Part shown: positions 8,395 to 16,530 of the stretch, in pieces
How positions within the stretch are numbered: the first letter of the stretch is position 1
Layout of the letters: every line of letters starts with the position of its first letter
Virus record (IMG/VR): IMGVR_UViG_3300046464_000188
Coordinates: 1 to 64,000 of that record
Length of the DNA: 64,000 bases
Origin: a virus
Reading direction: 5' to 3' (one strand)
Made by a program: the position numbers and the translations under genes
The notes under the pieces: generated by a model
Told to the model about the DNA's origin: nothing
Database searches by the model: none
What the model saw: only the letters and a program-made list of their open reading frames with translations

Positions 8395-9542
8395 AAATAA
8401 AAGAAATACTATTTGTTGGGTCTAAGAAACGTAAATCCAGAGATAACAGAAAACACAGAATTATTCAAAAAGATTTGTACAAAGCAAATCTTAAAGAAAA
8501 CGCAAGAATACAACATCTTGAAGATTTAATTCTTCGTGATGGGGTAGCAGGCGGTAAAAAAGCAATCAGTACACTACATCAAGTTGAACAAAATCCTGGT
8601 TCAGTTACTATTAAATGGGACGGAAGACCAGCAATAGTATTTGGGCGTAATGAAAAAGGTGAATTTGTTTTAACTGATAAATCAGGATTTGGTGCAGTAA
8701 AATATAATGGTAGAGTAACTAGTTCTAAAGGACTAGAAGATATGATAGTTAACAGAAACCCAGATAATGCAGACTTTGCAAAAACAATGGGTGGTATATG
8801 GGATAAAGTAGAAAGCACAGTTCCAGAAGGATTCAGAGGTTACGTTATAGGTGACCTATTATGGATGAACAAGCCTACTGAAGAAAATAATAAAATTACT
8901 CTTATGCCAAATACTACAAAGTATGAAGTTGTTGCTAATAGTGATATTGGCAAAAAGATACTCGCAAGTGAAGTAGGAGTTGTAATACATAAAGCTATAG
9001 GATTAGATGGTACTACTAGCAATGTTGATATGGGACAGTTCCAACAAGGAGCAACAATGATTATGCCACCAGTTACAATGCAAAAATCACCTGGAGTAGA
9101 TCTACCTCAAGTAGATGAATTAGAAAATTATTTAAATAAGAATGCAAAAGCAATAGATGATTTATTCAATGTACCAGCAGAACTTAAAATGAAAAATTTT
9201 GGTGAAATACTTTATCAATATATAAATGCTAGTGTAAAAAATAAATCACTAGATAATCTAGGAGCAAATTTTGTACAATGGGTACAAAGTAGTAATTTAT
9301 CTGAACCTAAAAAAGAGAGATTATTAGATTATGTAAATACTAAAGCAAAAGGCTTTAATGCTACATTTAGTTTTATTAAGGGAATTAAGACTGTAAAAAA
9401 TAAAGTAATTGAATTATTAGATAATCAAAAAGCTGATATACAAGCAGTAAAAGATGGCGAAGGTTATGTAGTAGATAAAGATGTTAAGTTGGTTAATAGA
9501 TCAACATTCTCACAAGCAAATTTTGCAAGGAATAATCCATGA
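8391..9542 (+). CDS. Ligase/nucleotidyltransferase-fold protein
   Basis: 383 aa. IKWDGRPAIVF (about residues 67-77) matches nucleotidyltransferase motif I (K-x-D-G). RGYVIGDLLW near 145 sits where motif III would be, with Asp instead of the usual Glu, and EVGVVIHKA near 187 resembles motif IV (E-G-x-V-x-K). This suggests the covalent nucleotidyltransferase fold of DNA/RNA ligases and capping enzymes. The N-terminal 50 residues are very basic and the C-terminal 170 are helical. It lies in the late block, so it could act on packaged DNA or be a virion protein. Family assignment is moderate; activity is unproven. Confidence 0.65.
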   Translation: MKIKEILFVGSKKRKSRDNRKHRIIQKDLYKANLKENARIQHLEDLILRDGVAGGKKAISTLHQVEQNPGSVTIKWDGRPAIVFGRNEKGEFVLTDKSGFGAVKYNGRVTSSKGLEDMIVNRNPDNADFAKTMGGIWDKVESTVPEGFRGYVIGDLLWMNKPTEENNKITLMPNTTKYEVVANSDIGKKILASEVGVVIHKAIGLDGTTSNVDMGQFQQGATMIMPPVTMQKSPGVDLPQVDELENYLNKNAKAIDDLFNVPAELKMKNFGEILYQYINASVKNKSLDNLGANFVQWVQSSNLSEPKKERLLDYVNTKAKGFNATFSFIKGIKTVKNKVIELLDNQKADIQAVKDGEGYVVDKDVKLVNRSTFSQANFARNNP

Positions 9543-10303
9543 GCAAAGAAAAATATACATTAGAACAATATTCGGCAATGCAAGGCGGACACGAAATGCC
9601 CAAAGATAGCGAAGAGCCGTATTTAGAATTTATTAATTCATTAGGCGAAGCTAGAATGTTTCGAACTCGTGATATGATTAAAGCTCAAGGTGCTAGATCA
9701 TTAACAGATCATGTTTTTGTAAGTATGATGAGTTTATACGCAATGGCAAATGATTACAAATATGCACCAGTAGCAAAAGAATATGCACGTAGAACAAGTA
9801 TGTTTTCAAATTGGAATAAACCTAGTCCTAGTGGAACAGATTTATATCAAACAATACACTCTACATTAAAACCCACAGGATTAGCTGATTCAGAAGCAGA
9901 TAAGTTATTACTTGCTAAAGTTAATGTAGAACAAAAAAGAATTAGAAACTTTTTAAAACAAATTGAATCAGGAAAGATAAACACAGGACAAGCACAGGCT
10001 TTCTTTTATAGATTAGAAAAAAATTTAGCAATACAAGATCCAAAACTAAAAGCGGCTAGAAGACTAGTAGGTGAGTGGGATACTTTAAATACTACTCAAA
10101 GACAATTAGCGGCTACACAATTAACAAAATATTTTAGATTAAATGCTAGAAGAAGTGATTTAAATCCAATATTTACAAAGTATGCAAACGAAGCAGGATT
10201 AGAGATAGACAATAAGAAAAAAGGTAGTATAGGTAAACGTATTGCACGTGGAGCGGCGGCATTTGCGGCTGGATATACTGCTGGTAAAATGACAGGTATG
10301 TAA
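9539..10303 (+). CDS. Putative virion protein with Gly/Ala-rich C-terminus
   Basis: 254 aa, largely alpha-helical and basic, overlapping the previous gene by 4 nt (ATGA). The C-terminal 25 residues are GARAAAFAAGY-like: an Ala/Gly-rich hydrophobic segment that could insert in a membrane or pack in a multimer. No enzymatic motif. It lies between other late genes, so a structural or ejected protein is likely. Confidence 0.65.
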   Translation: MSKEKYTLEQYSAMQGGHEMPKDSEEPYLEFINSLGEARMFRTRDMIKAQGARSLTDHVFVSMMSLYAMANDYKYAPVAKEYARRTSMFSNWNKPSPSGTDLYQTIHSTLKPTGLADSEADKLLLAKVNVEQKRIRNFLKQIESGKINTGQAQAFFYRLEKNLAIQDPKLKAARRLVGEWDTLNTTQRQLAATQLTKYFRLNARRSDLNPIFTKYANEAGLEIDNKKKGSIGKRIARGAAAFAAGYTAGKMTGM

Positions 10304-10304
10304 T

Positions 10305-10763
10305 ATGGCAGTTTCAAGGCCAGTTGAAGTATTAACAGGCTCAACTGATTTTTATACGGTTTACACCTTGATTGATATAACAGATTCTGGTGTAGTAAGT
10401 CCAAAAACAAGTGCAAGTGGGTATTTCCAAGCACAGAACTTGAATACATTTATCCAAAGTATTAGTCTAAGATCTCAACCAGTTTTAAGTAGTGTACAAA
10501 TTTTAGATTCGCAAGATATAAGCAAATATGAATTTGGCACAAATTTTACAGGCACTCATACCGTATGGGTGTTAAAATTTGCTAGTGAGACAGCAGATGC
10601 ATGGAAAAAAGATAATAATGACGTTTATATGTTAAAAGAAGACTTTGATAAAATGCCAATACACGAAGATTTAAACGAAACAATAAGCATTGATCCAGAG
10701 ATAATTGACACAAATACAGTGAATAAGAAAAATACTTACTTTAAATATAGTGAAAACATATAA
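10305..10763 (+). CDS. Putative virion protein
   Basis: 152 aa, beta-rich, Ser/Thr-rich N-terminal half, acidic C-terminus. It begins 2 nt after the previous stop. No recognised family. A late promoter box overlaps its end. Confidence 0.65.
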   Translation: MAVSRPVEVLTGSTDFYTVYTLIDITDSGVVSPKTSASGYFQAQNLNTFIQSISLRSQPVLSSVQILDSQDISKYEFGTNFTGTHTVWVLKFASETADAWKKDNNDVYMLKEDFDKMPIHEDLNETISIDPEIIDTNTVNKKNTYFKYSENI

Positions 10764-10792
10764 ATAGTAGTAGAGTACGAATGATTGTACTC
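10759..10792 (+). promoter_or_regulatory. Late promoter TATAAATA plus leader hairpin
   Basis: TATAAATA (10759-10766) is a perfect match to the T4 late box. The transcript would then contain a hairpin, GAGTAC (10773-10778) with GTACTC (10787-10792), before the gene at 10843. Confidence 0.7.
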
Positions 10793-10842
10793 ATACAAAT
10801 CAGCTCTTAATAAGACGCTGTCAAAGAATGTGAGAACATAAT

Positions 10843-11130
10843 ATGGCAATGAATCAGTCAAGGCTTGAGCGTGAAAATCTAGAGGCACACGTTGATCTGT
10901 GTGCGGAAAGGTATCGCGTGTTGGAAGAAAAATTAAATAGATTAGAAACTAAAGTGGATGGCTTAACTACGGCTATGAGTAAAGTAGCAGAAAAGCAAAC
11001 ATCAGCAAGTATGTCTAGTAACAAGCTAATCATTGGAGCCGCGGCAACGGTTATTGCAGGATTGCTCTCAACAATAGTATTGTTGTTACTAAATTTAAAT
11101 ACAGTAACTCCGTTATTGGGTGCAGGTTAA
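10843..11130 (+). CDS. Coiled-coil protein with C-terminal transmembrane segment
   Basis: 95 aa. Residues 5-55 form a heptad-rich coiled coil (RLERENLEAHVDLC…LEEKLNRLETKVDGL); residues 62-86 are a single hydrophobic transmembrane helix. The layout is like XhlA-type haemolysin/holin accessory proteins. Late expression fits a role in lysis or membrane anchoring. The stop overlaps the next ATG. Confidence 0.68.
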   Translation: MAMNQSRLERENLEAHVDLCAERYRVLEEKLNRLETKVDGLTTAMSKVAEKQTSASMSSNKLIIGAAATVIAGLLSTIVLLLLNLNTVTPLLGAG

Positions 11131-11417
11131 TGTTATTAAATGAGTCGTACAATACAGTAATTTCTGAAGCAAAATTAATTTTTGCTAGAAGAGGTAAAGC
11201 TGTAACTAGGAAGTTTCGTTGCACAGTTGGTATTCGTAAGAATAGAATTGTAGCAAATCCTAGTCAATGTGCGGCACCTATGGATCTCAAAAAGAGATTC
11301 GTAATGAGAAAAACAAGAGCACAAAAAGGTGCTCGTATGCAAAAGGCGGCAGTACGTTCTAAAAGGTTAAATCCTGCAAGTCGTATTGTTGCTAGATTAA
11401 ACAAAGCTAGAGGTTAA
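11130..11417 (+). CDS. Very basic small protein, possibly prohead core/DNA-binding
   Basis: 95 aa with about one quarter Lys/Arg, one CTVG..…NPSQC segment and a long helical basic tail. It overlaps the previous gene by one base. Composition resembles internal head proteins or nucleic-acid-binding virion proteins. No family recognised. Confidence 0.65.
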   Translation: MLLNESYNTVISEAKLIFARRGKAVTRKFRCTVGIRKNRIVANPSQCAAPMDLKKRFVMRKTRAQKGARMQKAAVRSKRLNPASRIVARLNKARG

Positions 11418-11418
11418 G

Positions 11419-11931
11419 ATGGAAATAGTAAATAATAGTACAGTAGATAGTGTAATAGATTATGCTAACGTTAAGTTCGGATTAGAACTTAAAAAAGATG
11501 ACATCATGGAACAATTAAAAGGGTTATCTTTTGGCGATACACTTAACTTATTAGATTCAATTAAAAATGAAGACAATGATAAATTTTCATCAATTATAGA
11601 TTTAAGTAGAGTCAATGAAGCTGGGTATGGAACAATACAAACAGCCAAGCCAAGTAATGCTACAATTAGAGCATCAAACAACGGCAATGATCAAAGAGAC
11701 TTTACTAATGCACAACAAGATGCAAAAAGAGATTCAAGTAACCCACAAAGATATGTAGCGGGTTCAAATAAACAACCAACTGGTCAAGGAGCAGTAAGAG
11801 CAGGTAGTGCAGATCCAGATGATATTGAAAGAGCTGAAAACAAATATAAATCAGATGCAAACCAGCAACAATCAAATATAAATGCACAAGAAATTGAAAG
11901 ACTTAAACAATTGGCAATGGGAGGTCGTTAA
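11419..11931 (+). CDS. Putative capsid-core/virion protein
   Basis: 170 aa. The N-terminal 60 residues are helical and acidic; the rest is low-complexity and rich in N, Q, D, S and R, probably disordered. ATG lies 1 nt after the previous stop and its stop overlaps the next ATG. Fits an assembly scaffold or linker protein; not identified. Confidence 0.65.
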   Translation: MEIVNNSTVDSVIDYANVKFGLELKKDDIMEQLKGLSFGDTLNLLDSIKNEDNDKFSSIIDLSRVNEAGYGTIQTAKPSNATIRASNNGNDQRDFTNAQQDAKRDSSNPQRYVAGSNKQPTGQGAVRAGSADPDDIERAENKYKSDANQQQSNINAQEIERLKQLAMGGR

Positions 11932-12140
11932 TGAAAACGATTGAACAACCCGGAGGCATTCCAGTATTCATCTCAGTTCACGAAAGTGAATGTTATGAGA
12001 ATTTGTTAGAACGTAAATGCAAAGACGATCTAAACGAACGAGATTTAATTTTAATTCAAAACTTGGTTAACAAAAATGTTGTTAAAAAAATAGTTGAGAA
12101 TAATAAAGTATTCTATGAAAGAATGAAAGGGAGCCTATAA
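11931..12140 (+). CDS. Small hypothetical protein
   Basis: 69 aa, starting at the TAATG overlap behind GGGAGG. An HESECYENLLERKC segment and a C-terminal helix resembling a winged-helix end (ERDLILIQNLVNKNVVKKI) are visible. Its end overlaps the next ATG (TAATG). Function unknown; part of the late operon. Confidence 0.68.
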   Translation: MKTIEQPGGIPVFISVHESECYENLLERKCKDDLNERDLILIQNLVNKNVVKKIVENNKVFYERMKGSL

Positions 12141-12748
12141 TGCCAACACACGAAGAAACAAAAGGAATGAAAGAACTTATTCAAAAGTTAAATGAGAGTT
12201 CAAAAGTTCCTACAGAAACTGAACAAAAAAGCAATCCAGAATTAAAAGCAAATTTGTTGAATAGTGTTAGCAAAAATGCTAAAGGTATGTATGACATACT
12301 GCAAAAACTAGACGAAGCTACAACACAAGTGGCTAAAGAAGCAGTAGAAGAAACATATGAAGATCCTACAATGGCTGTAGCAACAAAGCAAGGAAATAGT
12401 GTAAAGATTGCAGAATATGAGATCACTATGGACAAAGAACAAGTTGTTCCAGGTATTAAAAAGATGTTTTATACTATCAAGGAAGATGGTAAAGTATTGC
12501 ACGAACAAATTGCATTATTTGAAACGGCAATGGGAATAGTAAAAGGTATGATGCATGGCAAGACAAGTAATATTAAACAATTACTTGATTTAGATGTACG
12601 TTATGGTAGTCAACTAGCTGAAGCGGCGTTTTACAAGCAAAAATCCAAAGTAAGTGAAGGATTTAAGCTAGATTTAGCAATGGCCAAGCAAGGTCAAGCG
12701 GTTCAGAAGATGAACGAAGCCAAAAAACAGATCAAATCCTGCCTATAA
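12140..12748 (+). CDS. Putative virion/scaffold protein
   Basis: 202 aa, helical, mixed charge, with a central beta-like stretch (SVKIAEYEITMDK). Translationally coupled to the gene before it. No catalytic motif. Probably a head-assembly or virion component of the marine T4-like type, by context only. Confidence 0.62.
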   Translation: MPTHEETKGMKELIQKLNESSKVPTETEQKSNPELKANLLNSVSKNAKGMYDILQKLDEATTQVAKEAVEETYEDPTMAVATKQGNSVKIAEYEITMDKEQVVPGIKKMFYTIKEDGKVLHEQIALFETAMGIVKGMMHGKTSNIKQLLDLDVRYGSQLAEAAFYKQKSKVSEGFKLDLAMAKQGQAVQKMNEAKKQIKSCL

Positions 12749-12749
12749 G

Positions 12750-12757
12750 CATAAATA
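12750..12757 (+). promoter_or_regulatory. T4-like late promoter box
   Basis: CATAAATA just after the preceding stop and 35 nt before the ATG at 12792, which has a GAAGGGG ribosome site. Confidence 0.6.
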
Positions 12758-12791
12758 CAATATATTAAGAAAAACCTGAAGGGGTCAAATT

Positions 12792-13559
12792 ATGGATTTA
12801 AAAAATTTAGAAGTAAACAAAATAACGAAATTAGATTCAGTTCTAAAAGAAGTATTTGGTGTTAACTTTAACTTTGGTGCAGACGGTGCCAAACTACAAA
12901 AAGTTAAGACATTTACAGAATCTAAAATCAAGTCATTACGTGATAATGGTATCGCAGTAAATGACAAACAATATCAGAAGTTATTGTTAGTATTAGAAGG
13001 TATAAAAGAAGCTATGTCAAATAAACCAGTAATGGAAAGCGAATTGGACCAAGCTGAAGTACTTCTAGCCGCAAAACAAATGGCTGACGACTTACAAAAA
13101 ATGGCTGAAAATTTAGCAAGTATGCAAGTAGAAGAACTAATGAGTATTACTAACGCAATGAAAGAAGAAGTTGGTACTGCTGAAGCTGAAGCATTCTCAC
13201 AGAGTGCTGAAATGGCAATTGGTACAGCTCTTGATGCAGTTAAAAAAGCCAATGATGATGTAAGTAACGCAGTATTAGTAGCACAAGGTCAAGCACCAGC
13301 AACAGATATGAGTATGGAGCCTGCACCTGAAGCACCTATGGATATGGATGCAATTGATGCACCTGCTGAAGAACCAGCTGGTGATGATTTTGAAGGTGCT
13401 GATGCCGCTAGTGCAGAGTCAGATGCTGAAGGTAGAGAGATGAAAGAAGAATCAGTTGATCCTTACCTAAAAGCAATCAAGATGGTTAAAGAAGCACAAT
13501 CAGAAGGTAAAATTAGCAAAGACGTTCTTAAAAAAGCATTTGCGGAACTAAAGAGGTAA
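12792..13559 (+). CDS. Acidic scaffold-like protein
   Basis: 255 aa. The first 160 residues are strongly helical with coiled-coil character. Residues 165-225 are Ala/Pro/Asp/Glu-rich and very acidic, and the last 35 form a basic helix (PYLKAIKMVKEAQ…KKAFAELKR). This head, acidic linker and basic tail layout is common in phage prohead core or scaffold proteins. It has its own late promoter. The assignment is by architecture, not by recognised family. Confidence 0.62.
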   Translation: MDLKNLEVNKITKLDSVLKEVFGVNFNFGADGAKLQKVKTFTESKIKSLRDNGIAVNDKQYQKLLLVLEGIKEAMSNKPVMESELDQAEVLLAAKQMADDLQKMAENLASMQVEELMSITNAMKEEVGTAEAEAFSQSAEMAIGTALDAVKKANDDVSNAVLVAQGQAPATDMSMEPAPEAPMDMDAIDAPAEEPAGDDFEGADAASAESDAEGREMKEESVDPYLKAIKMVKEAQSEGKISKDVLKKAFAELKR

Positions 13560-13564
13560 TTAAC

Positions 13565-13894
13565 GTGAGGTACTCTCAACTCTTCGAATTAAATTCTGAA
13601 GTAGATTCAAAAGTTATTGATCTACTCTCAATTCTAAGTAGTGAAGGTGTAGATAGTATTCCTCTAGAATCTTTAGTTAAAGAACTTAAAGCTATGGGTG
13701 TTGATGCTGATAACGAATCATTATTTGATGAGATATCAAATTTACCTATAGTTAATAATATAAAAGATGGAATGGTTTATTTTAATACTTCAAGTCTTGA
13801 TGCTAGTAATTTAAACAAGGTTGACCCCGAAAAAGCAGATAAGACCGTAACTAATATGGCTAAGAAGCAAGTTAAAAAAGAGTTAAACAAATGA
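13565..13894 (+). CDS. Small hypothetical late protein
   Basis: 109 aa with a winged-helix-like N-terminal half (LLSILSSEGVDSIPLESLVKEL) and a lysine-rich tail. It begins 5 nt after the scaffold-like gene and overlaps the next gene by 4 nt (ATGA). Function unknown. Confidence 0.68.
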   Translation: MRYSQLFELNSEVDSKVIDLLSILSSEGVDSIPLESLVKELKAMGVDADNESLFDEISNLPIVNNIKDGMVYFNTSSLDASNLNKVDPEKADKTVTNMAKKQVKKELNK

Positions 13895-14508
13895 GTGTAG
13901 GACTAAACGCGGCACAAGCTAGATCAAAAGCATCACAAGATATGATTGTGTTTACTGAAACACAAGAAATAATGAAAGAAATTATTTCACAGAGTGCATT
14001 AGGTAATTTTGAAGCATATGTAGATGATACTACAACAATGACAGAAGCTACGCCAAGTGTTCAAAAAATAGGAACTGCACTAAATCCAACAATAACAGTA
14101 GGTGACACTTTAATTTTTGATAATAATACAATAACATTAGGCACCACAGGAACATCATTAAACGCAATAGTAGCAGATATCAACGATGCAGGAGTTGCAG
14201 GTTTAACGGCTTCAAAGGATAGTAATTACTTGATACTTACTATAACTGAGCCACAAGGTTCAACTTGGTCATATGAGATAGGTGCAGGAACTGCAAATAC
14301 AGCTCTAGGATTTGTAGCAGGTGTATACAGTATATCTAATCCTACAAGTGTTGATTATTTTAATATTTGGCAAGGTACTGCCACTGATCGTGGACTAACA
14401 AATCAAATGGAACAAGTAATTAAATATTTTCAAAACCTAGGATACAAAATAGAAAGACTAACTAATACTAATACCAGTAAAACTTTTAAATGGTATGTAT
14501 ATTGGTAA
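13891..14508 (+). CDS. Putative virion protein
   Basis: 205 aa, beta-rich in the middle (repeated TITV, TLIF, TITLG strands) with helical ends and an aromatic C-terminus (FKWYVYW). Late-operon context and composition suggest a structural particle protein. No family recognised. Confidence 0.65.
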   Translation: MSVGLNAAQARSKASQDMIVFTETQEIMKEIISQSALGNFEAYVDDTTTMTEATPSVQKIGTALNPTITVGDTLIFDNNTITLGTTGTSLNAIVADINDAGVAGLTASKDSNYLILTITEPQGSTWSYEIGAGTANTALGFVAGVYSISNPTSVDYFNIWQGTATDRGLTNQMEQVIKYFQNLGYKIERLTNTNTSKTFKWYVYW

Positions 14509-14531
14509 TCAACAAAATCTCAAATAACTCA

Positions 14532-14560
14532 TTGACATTTCTATAGAAGGCACATATACT
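14532..14560 (+). promoter_or_regulatory. Sigma70-type promoter of the exonuclease gene
   Basis: TTGACA (14532-14537), 17-nt spacer, TATACT (14555-14560). The next base begins ATGAGTATG. The expected start at about 14567 is the second ATG, so translation of a leaderless mRNA from 14567 is likely. Confidence 0.75.
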
Positions 14561-15247
14561 ATGAGTATGTTAAAAATAAAATCCCCTTATGATTATAAAG
14601 AATTTAAAAGAACCTCAGTAGACGGGAAACGTCTATATGAGAATCCTTGGGGCGATCCTGTTCCAAGTGTAACCACTATTTTAAGTGCAACCCAATCAGC
14701 AGATAAAAAAGCAGGATTGGCTAGATGGAAAAAACGTGTAGGAGATGCTGAAGCACAACGTATTGTAACTGAAGCATCTAATGTTGGATCTGTAATGCAT
14801 AATATATTAGAAAAATGGTTTAAAAATGAAGAATACAATCCAGGAAACAATATGGTCCATAAACAAGCAAAAGGTATGGCACAAGTTGTAATAGACAATG
14901 TGGAACCTGATATTAGCGAAGTGTGGGGATCAGAGGTTAATTTAGTAGCAAAAGATTTATATGCAGGTACAACAGATTTAGTTGGAGTATATAAAGGTAA
15001 ACAAACTATCATGGACTTTAAACAGACCAATAAACCTAAAAAACGTGAATGGATTGATGATTATTTCCTACAAGGAGCGGCCTATGCAAACGCCCACAAT
15101 GAAATGTATGGAACAAACATATCAAACATAGCTGTTTTTATGTGCAGTAGAGCAGGTGAGTTTCAATTATTTGAAGCAGATAGTACAGAATTTAAACAAT
15201 GGGAACTTAAATGGGCCGAACGTTTAGAACAATTTTATAATCTATAA
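14561..15247 (+). CDS. PD-(D/E)XK (RecB-type) nuclease
   Basis: 228 aa (226 if the second ATG, 14567, is used). The core reads GSVMHNILEKWF (motif with His, about residue 86), AGTTDLVGVYKG near 136 (catalytic Asp) and TIMDFKQTNK near 148 (D-x-K). A conserved QGAAYANAHNE follows, the QxxxY element of RecB/Cas4-like nucleases. It would degrade or trim DNA, for host DNA recycling or recombination. It has an early promoter within a late region. Confidence 0.87.
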   Translation: MSMLKIKSPYDYKEFKRTSVDGKRLYENPWGDPVPSVTTILSATQSADKKAGLARWKKRVGDAEAQRIVTEASNVGSVMHNILEKWFKNEEYNPGNNMVHKQAKGMAQVVIDNVEPDISEVWGSEVNLVAKDLYAGTTDLVGVYKGKQTIMDFKQTNKPKKREWIDDYFLQGAAYANAHNEMYGTNISNIAVFMCSRAGEFQLFEADSTEFKQWELKWAERLEQFYNL

Positions 15248-15248
15248 A

Positions 15249-15256
15249 GATAAATA
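15249..15256 (+). promoter_or_regulatory. T4-like late promoter box
   Basis: GATAAATA overlapping the end of the nuclease gene, 22 nt upstream of the fibre-like gene at 15278. Confidence 0.65.
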
Positions 15257-15277
15257 CATTATATTAAGGAATAAACA

Positions 15278-16033
15278 ATGACAACAACGACAGCTAGAAT
15301 GACAGTTAGAAAAGGTAATTTGGCAGATTTGCCAAAATTACTACCAGGTGAATTTGGACTTGCACAAGACATTCAAAGATTATTCATAGGACAAGCTTCA
15401 GTAAATGGAACTTGCCAAGTAAGTAATAGTGATGCAACGACAGCTAAAGTAGAATTTACTTCAGCAAACGGCGATCCTATTGATTTAGATTTAATCGCTA
15501 ATTTAGATCAGTATACTTATGGAATCACAGTTAACCCAGCAAGTGATAATATTTCTATAACAGGTAATAACATAACATTCAAGGATGCAGTTGCATCATT
15601 CTCGCATGGCTTATCTTCAACTCCTACATCTAGTACAGTTTTTGAACTTTACTATAATAAAGAAGTTGGCTACCATGCAGAAGCATTCCCAAATCCAGTA
15701 CAGTCTCAAAGTCTAAACAAACTGACAGCAGATTCTGCAGGACCTAAAGAATCAGGAATTGAATTTATTTGTGCAAATAAAGATAAGATTACTATTGATT
15801 ATAGTTTAACAACAACGTCAGCTTCAAGACACGGACAGTTATCAATCCTAATTGATGACAATGCTGGCGTTCCTACAACAAGCTCAATCAAAGACGTATA
15901 TGACATCAGCAATGGCGCAATGCCTTTAGTCTTTAGTCTTTCACATAATAGTACAGACAAATTTAGTTTAATGTTTGATACTACAGATCTTGATACCGTA
16001 CACACATTAAAATACGTACAAAAATCATTTTAA
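15278..16033 (+). CDS. Tail-fibre/adhesin-like virion protein
   Basis: 251 aa. The N-terminus (KGNLADLPKLLPGEFGLAQD…LFIGQ, residues 10-41) is the typical leader seen at the start of many phage tail fibres and structural proteins. The rest is beta-rich, Thr/Ser/Asn-rich. Late promoter and AAGGA ribosome site upstream. A host-contact or baseplate-associated role is inferred. Confidence 0.72.
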   Translation: MTTTTARMTVRKGNLADLPKLLPGEFGLAQDIQRLFIGQASVNGTCQVSNSDATTAKVEFTSANGDPIDLDLIANLDQYTYGITVNPASDNISITGNNITFKDAVASFSHGLSSTPTSSTVFELYYNKEVGYHAEAFPNPVQSQSLNKLTADSAGPKESGIEFICANKDKITIDYSLTTTSASRHGQLSILIDDNAGVPTTSSIKDVYDISNGAMPLVFSLSHNSTDKFSLMFDTTDLDTVHTLKYVQKSF

Positions 16034-16037
16034 ATAA

Positions 16038-16475
16038 ATGGACGAAGTATGGCAATTGCCTCCTAGACAAAGAATTCAAAGGTGGCGTGAATTAAGGAAA
16101 CGGATTTGTGGTGTTTCCAATATTTTAGAACAATTACAAGTTGTTTTAGACTTTTGGAATACAACACCAGTAGGTACTAGAAAAGTTGATCCATTTGATG
16201 AGTCAACATGGAGTACACCTTGGGAAATGCTACATCAGAATGATTACGACGAAAATGTTGTGTCGTTGGGTATGGCATACACGTTACACTATAGTAATAT
16301 AGCCTGTAGAATATTGCTTGTACAAACTGTGGAAAAAAATGATATAAAGTTAATAGTTTTAGTTGACAACAAGTACGTTTTAAACTATAATTATAACAAT
16401 ATAGACACCACTGACATTATAGACAAAGAACTAGAAGTTTTAAAAGATATTGATGTTAGTACATTAAGCAAATAG
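16038..16475 (+). CDS. Conserved hypothetical protein
   Basis: 145 aa with an N-terminal basic helix (PPRQRIQRWRELRKR), a Trp/Asp-rich centre (DPFDESTWSTPWEML) and a beta-strand C-terminal half. The ATG is 4 nt after the fibre-like gene with no clear Shine-Dalgarno. Unknown function; possibly related to virion assembly through its late context. Confidence 0.65.
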   Translation: MDEVWQLPPRQRIQRWRELRKRICGVSNILEQLQVVLDFWNTTPVGTRKVDPFDESTWSTPWEMLHQNDYDENVVSLGMAYTLHYSNIACRILLVQTVEKNDIKLIVLVDNKYVLNYNYNNIDTTDIIDKELEVLKDIDVSTLSK

Positions 16476-16530
16476 TTATCTATAGCTACAGCCGATGTAA
16501 ATACAAGACTATTTGAGATTTAGGACAATG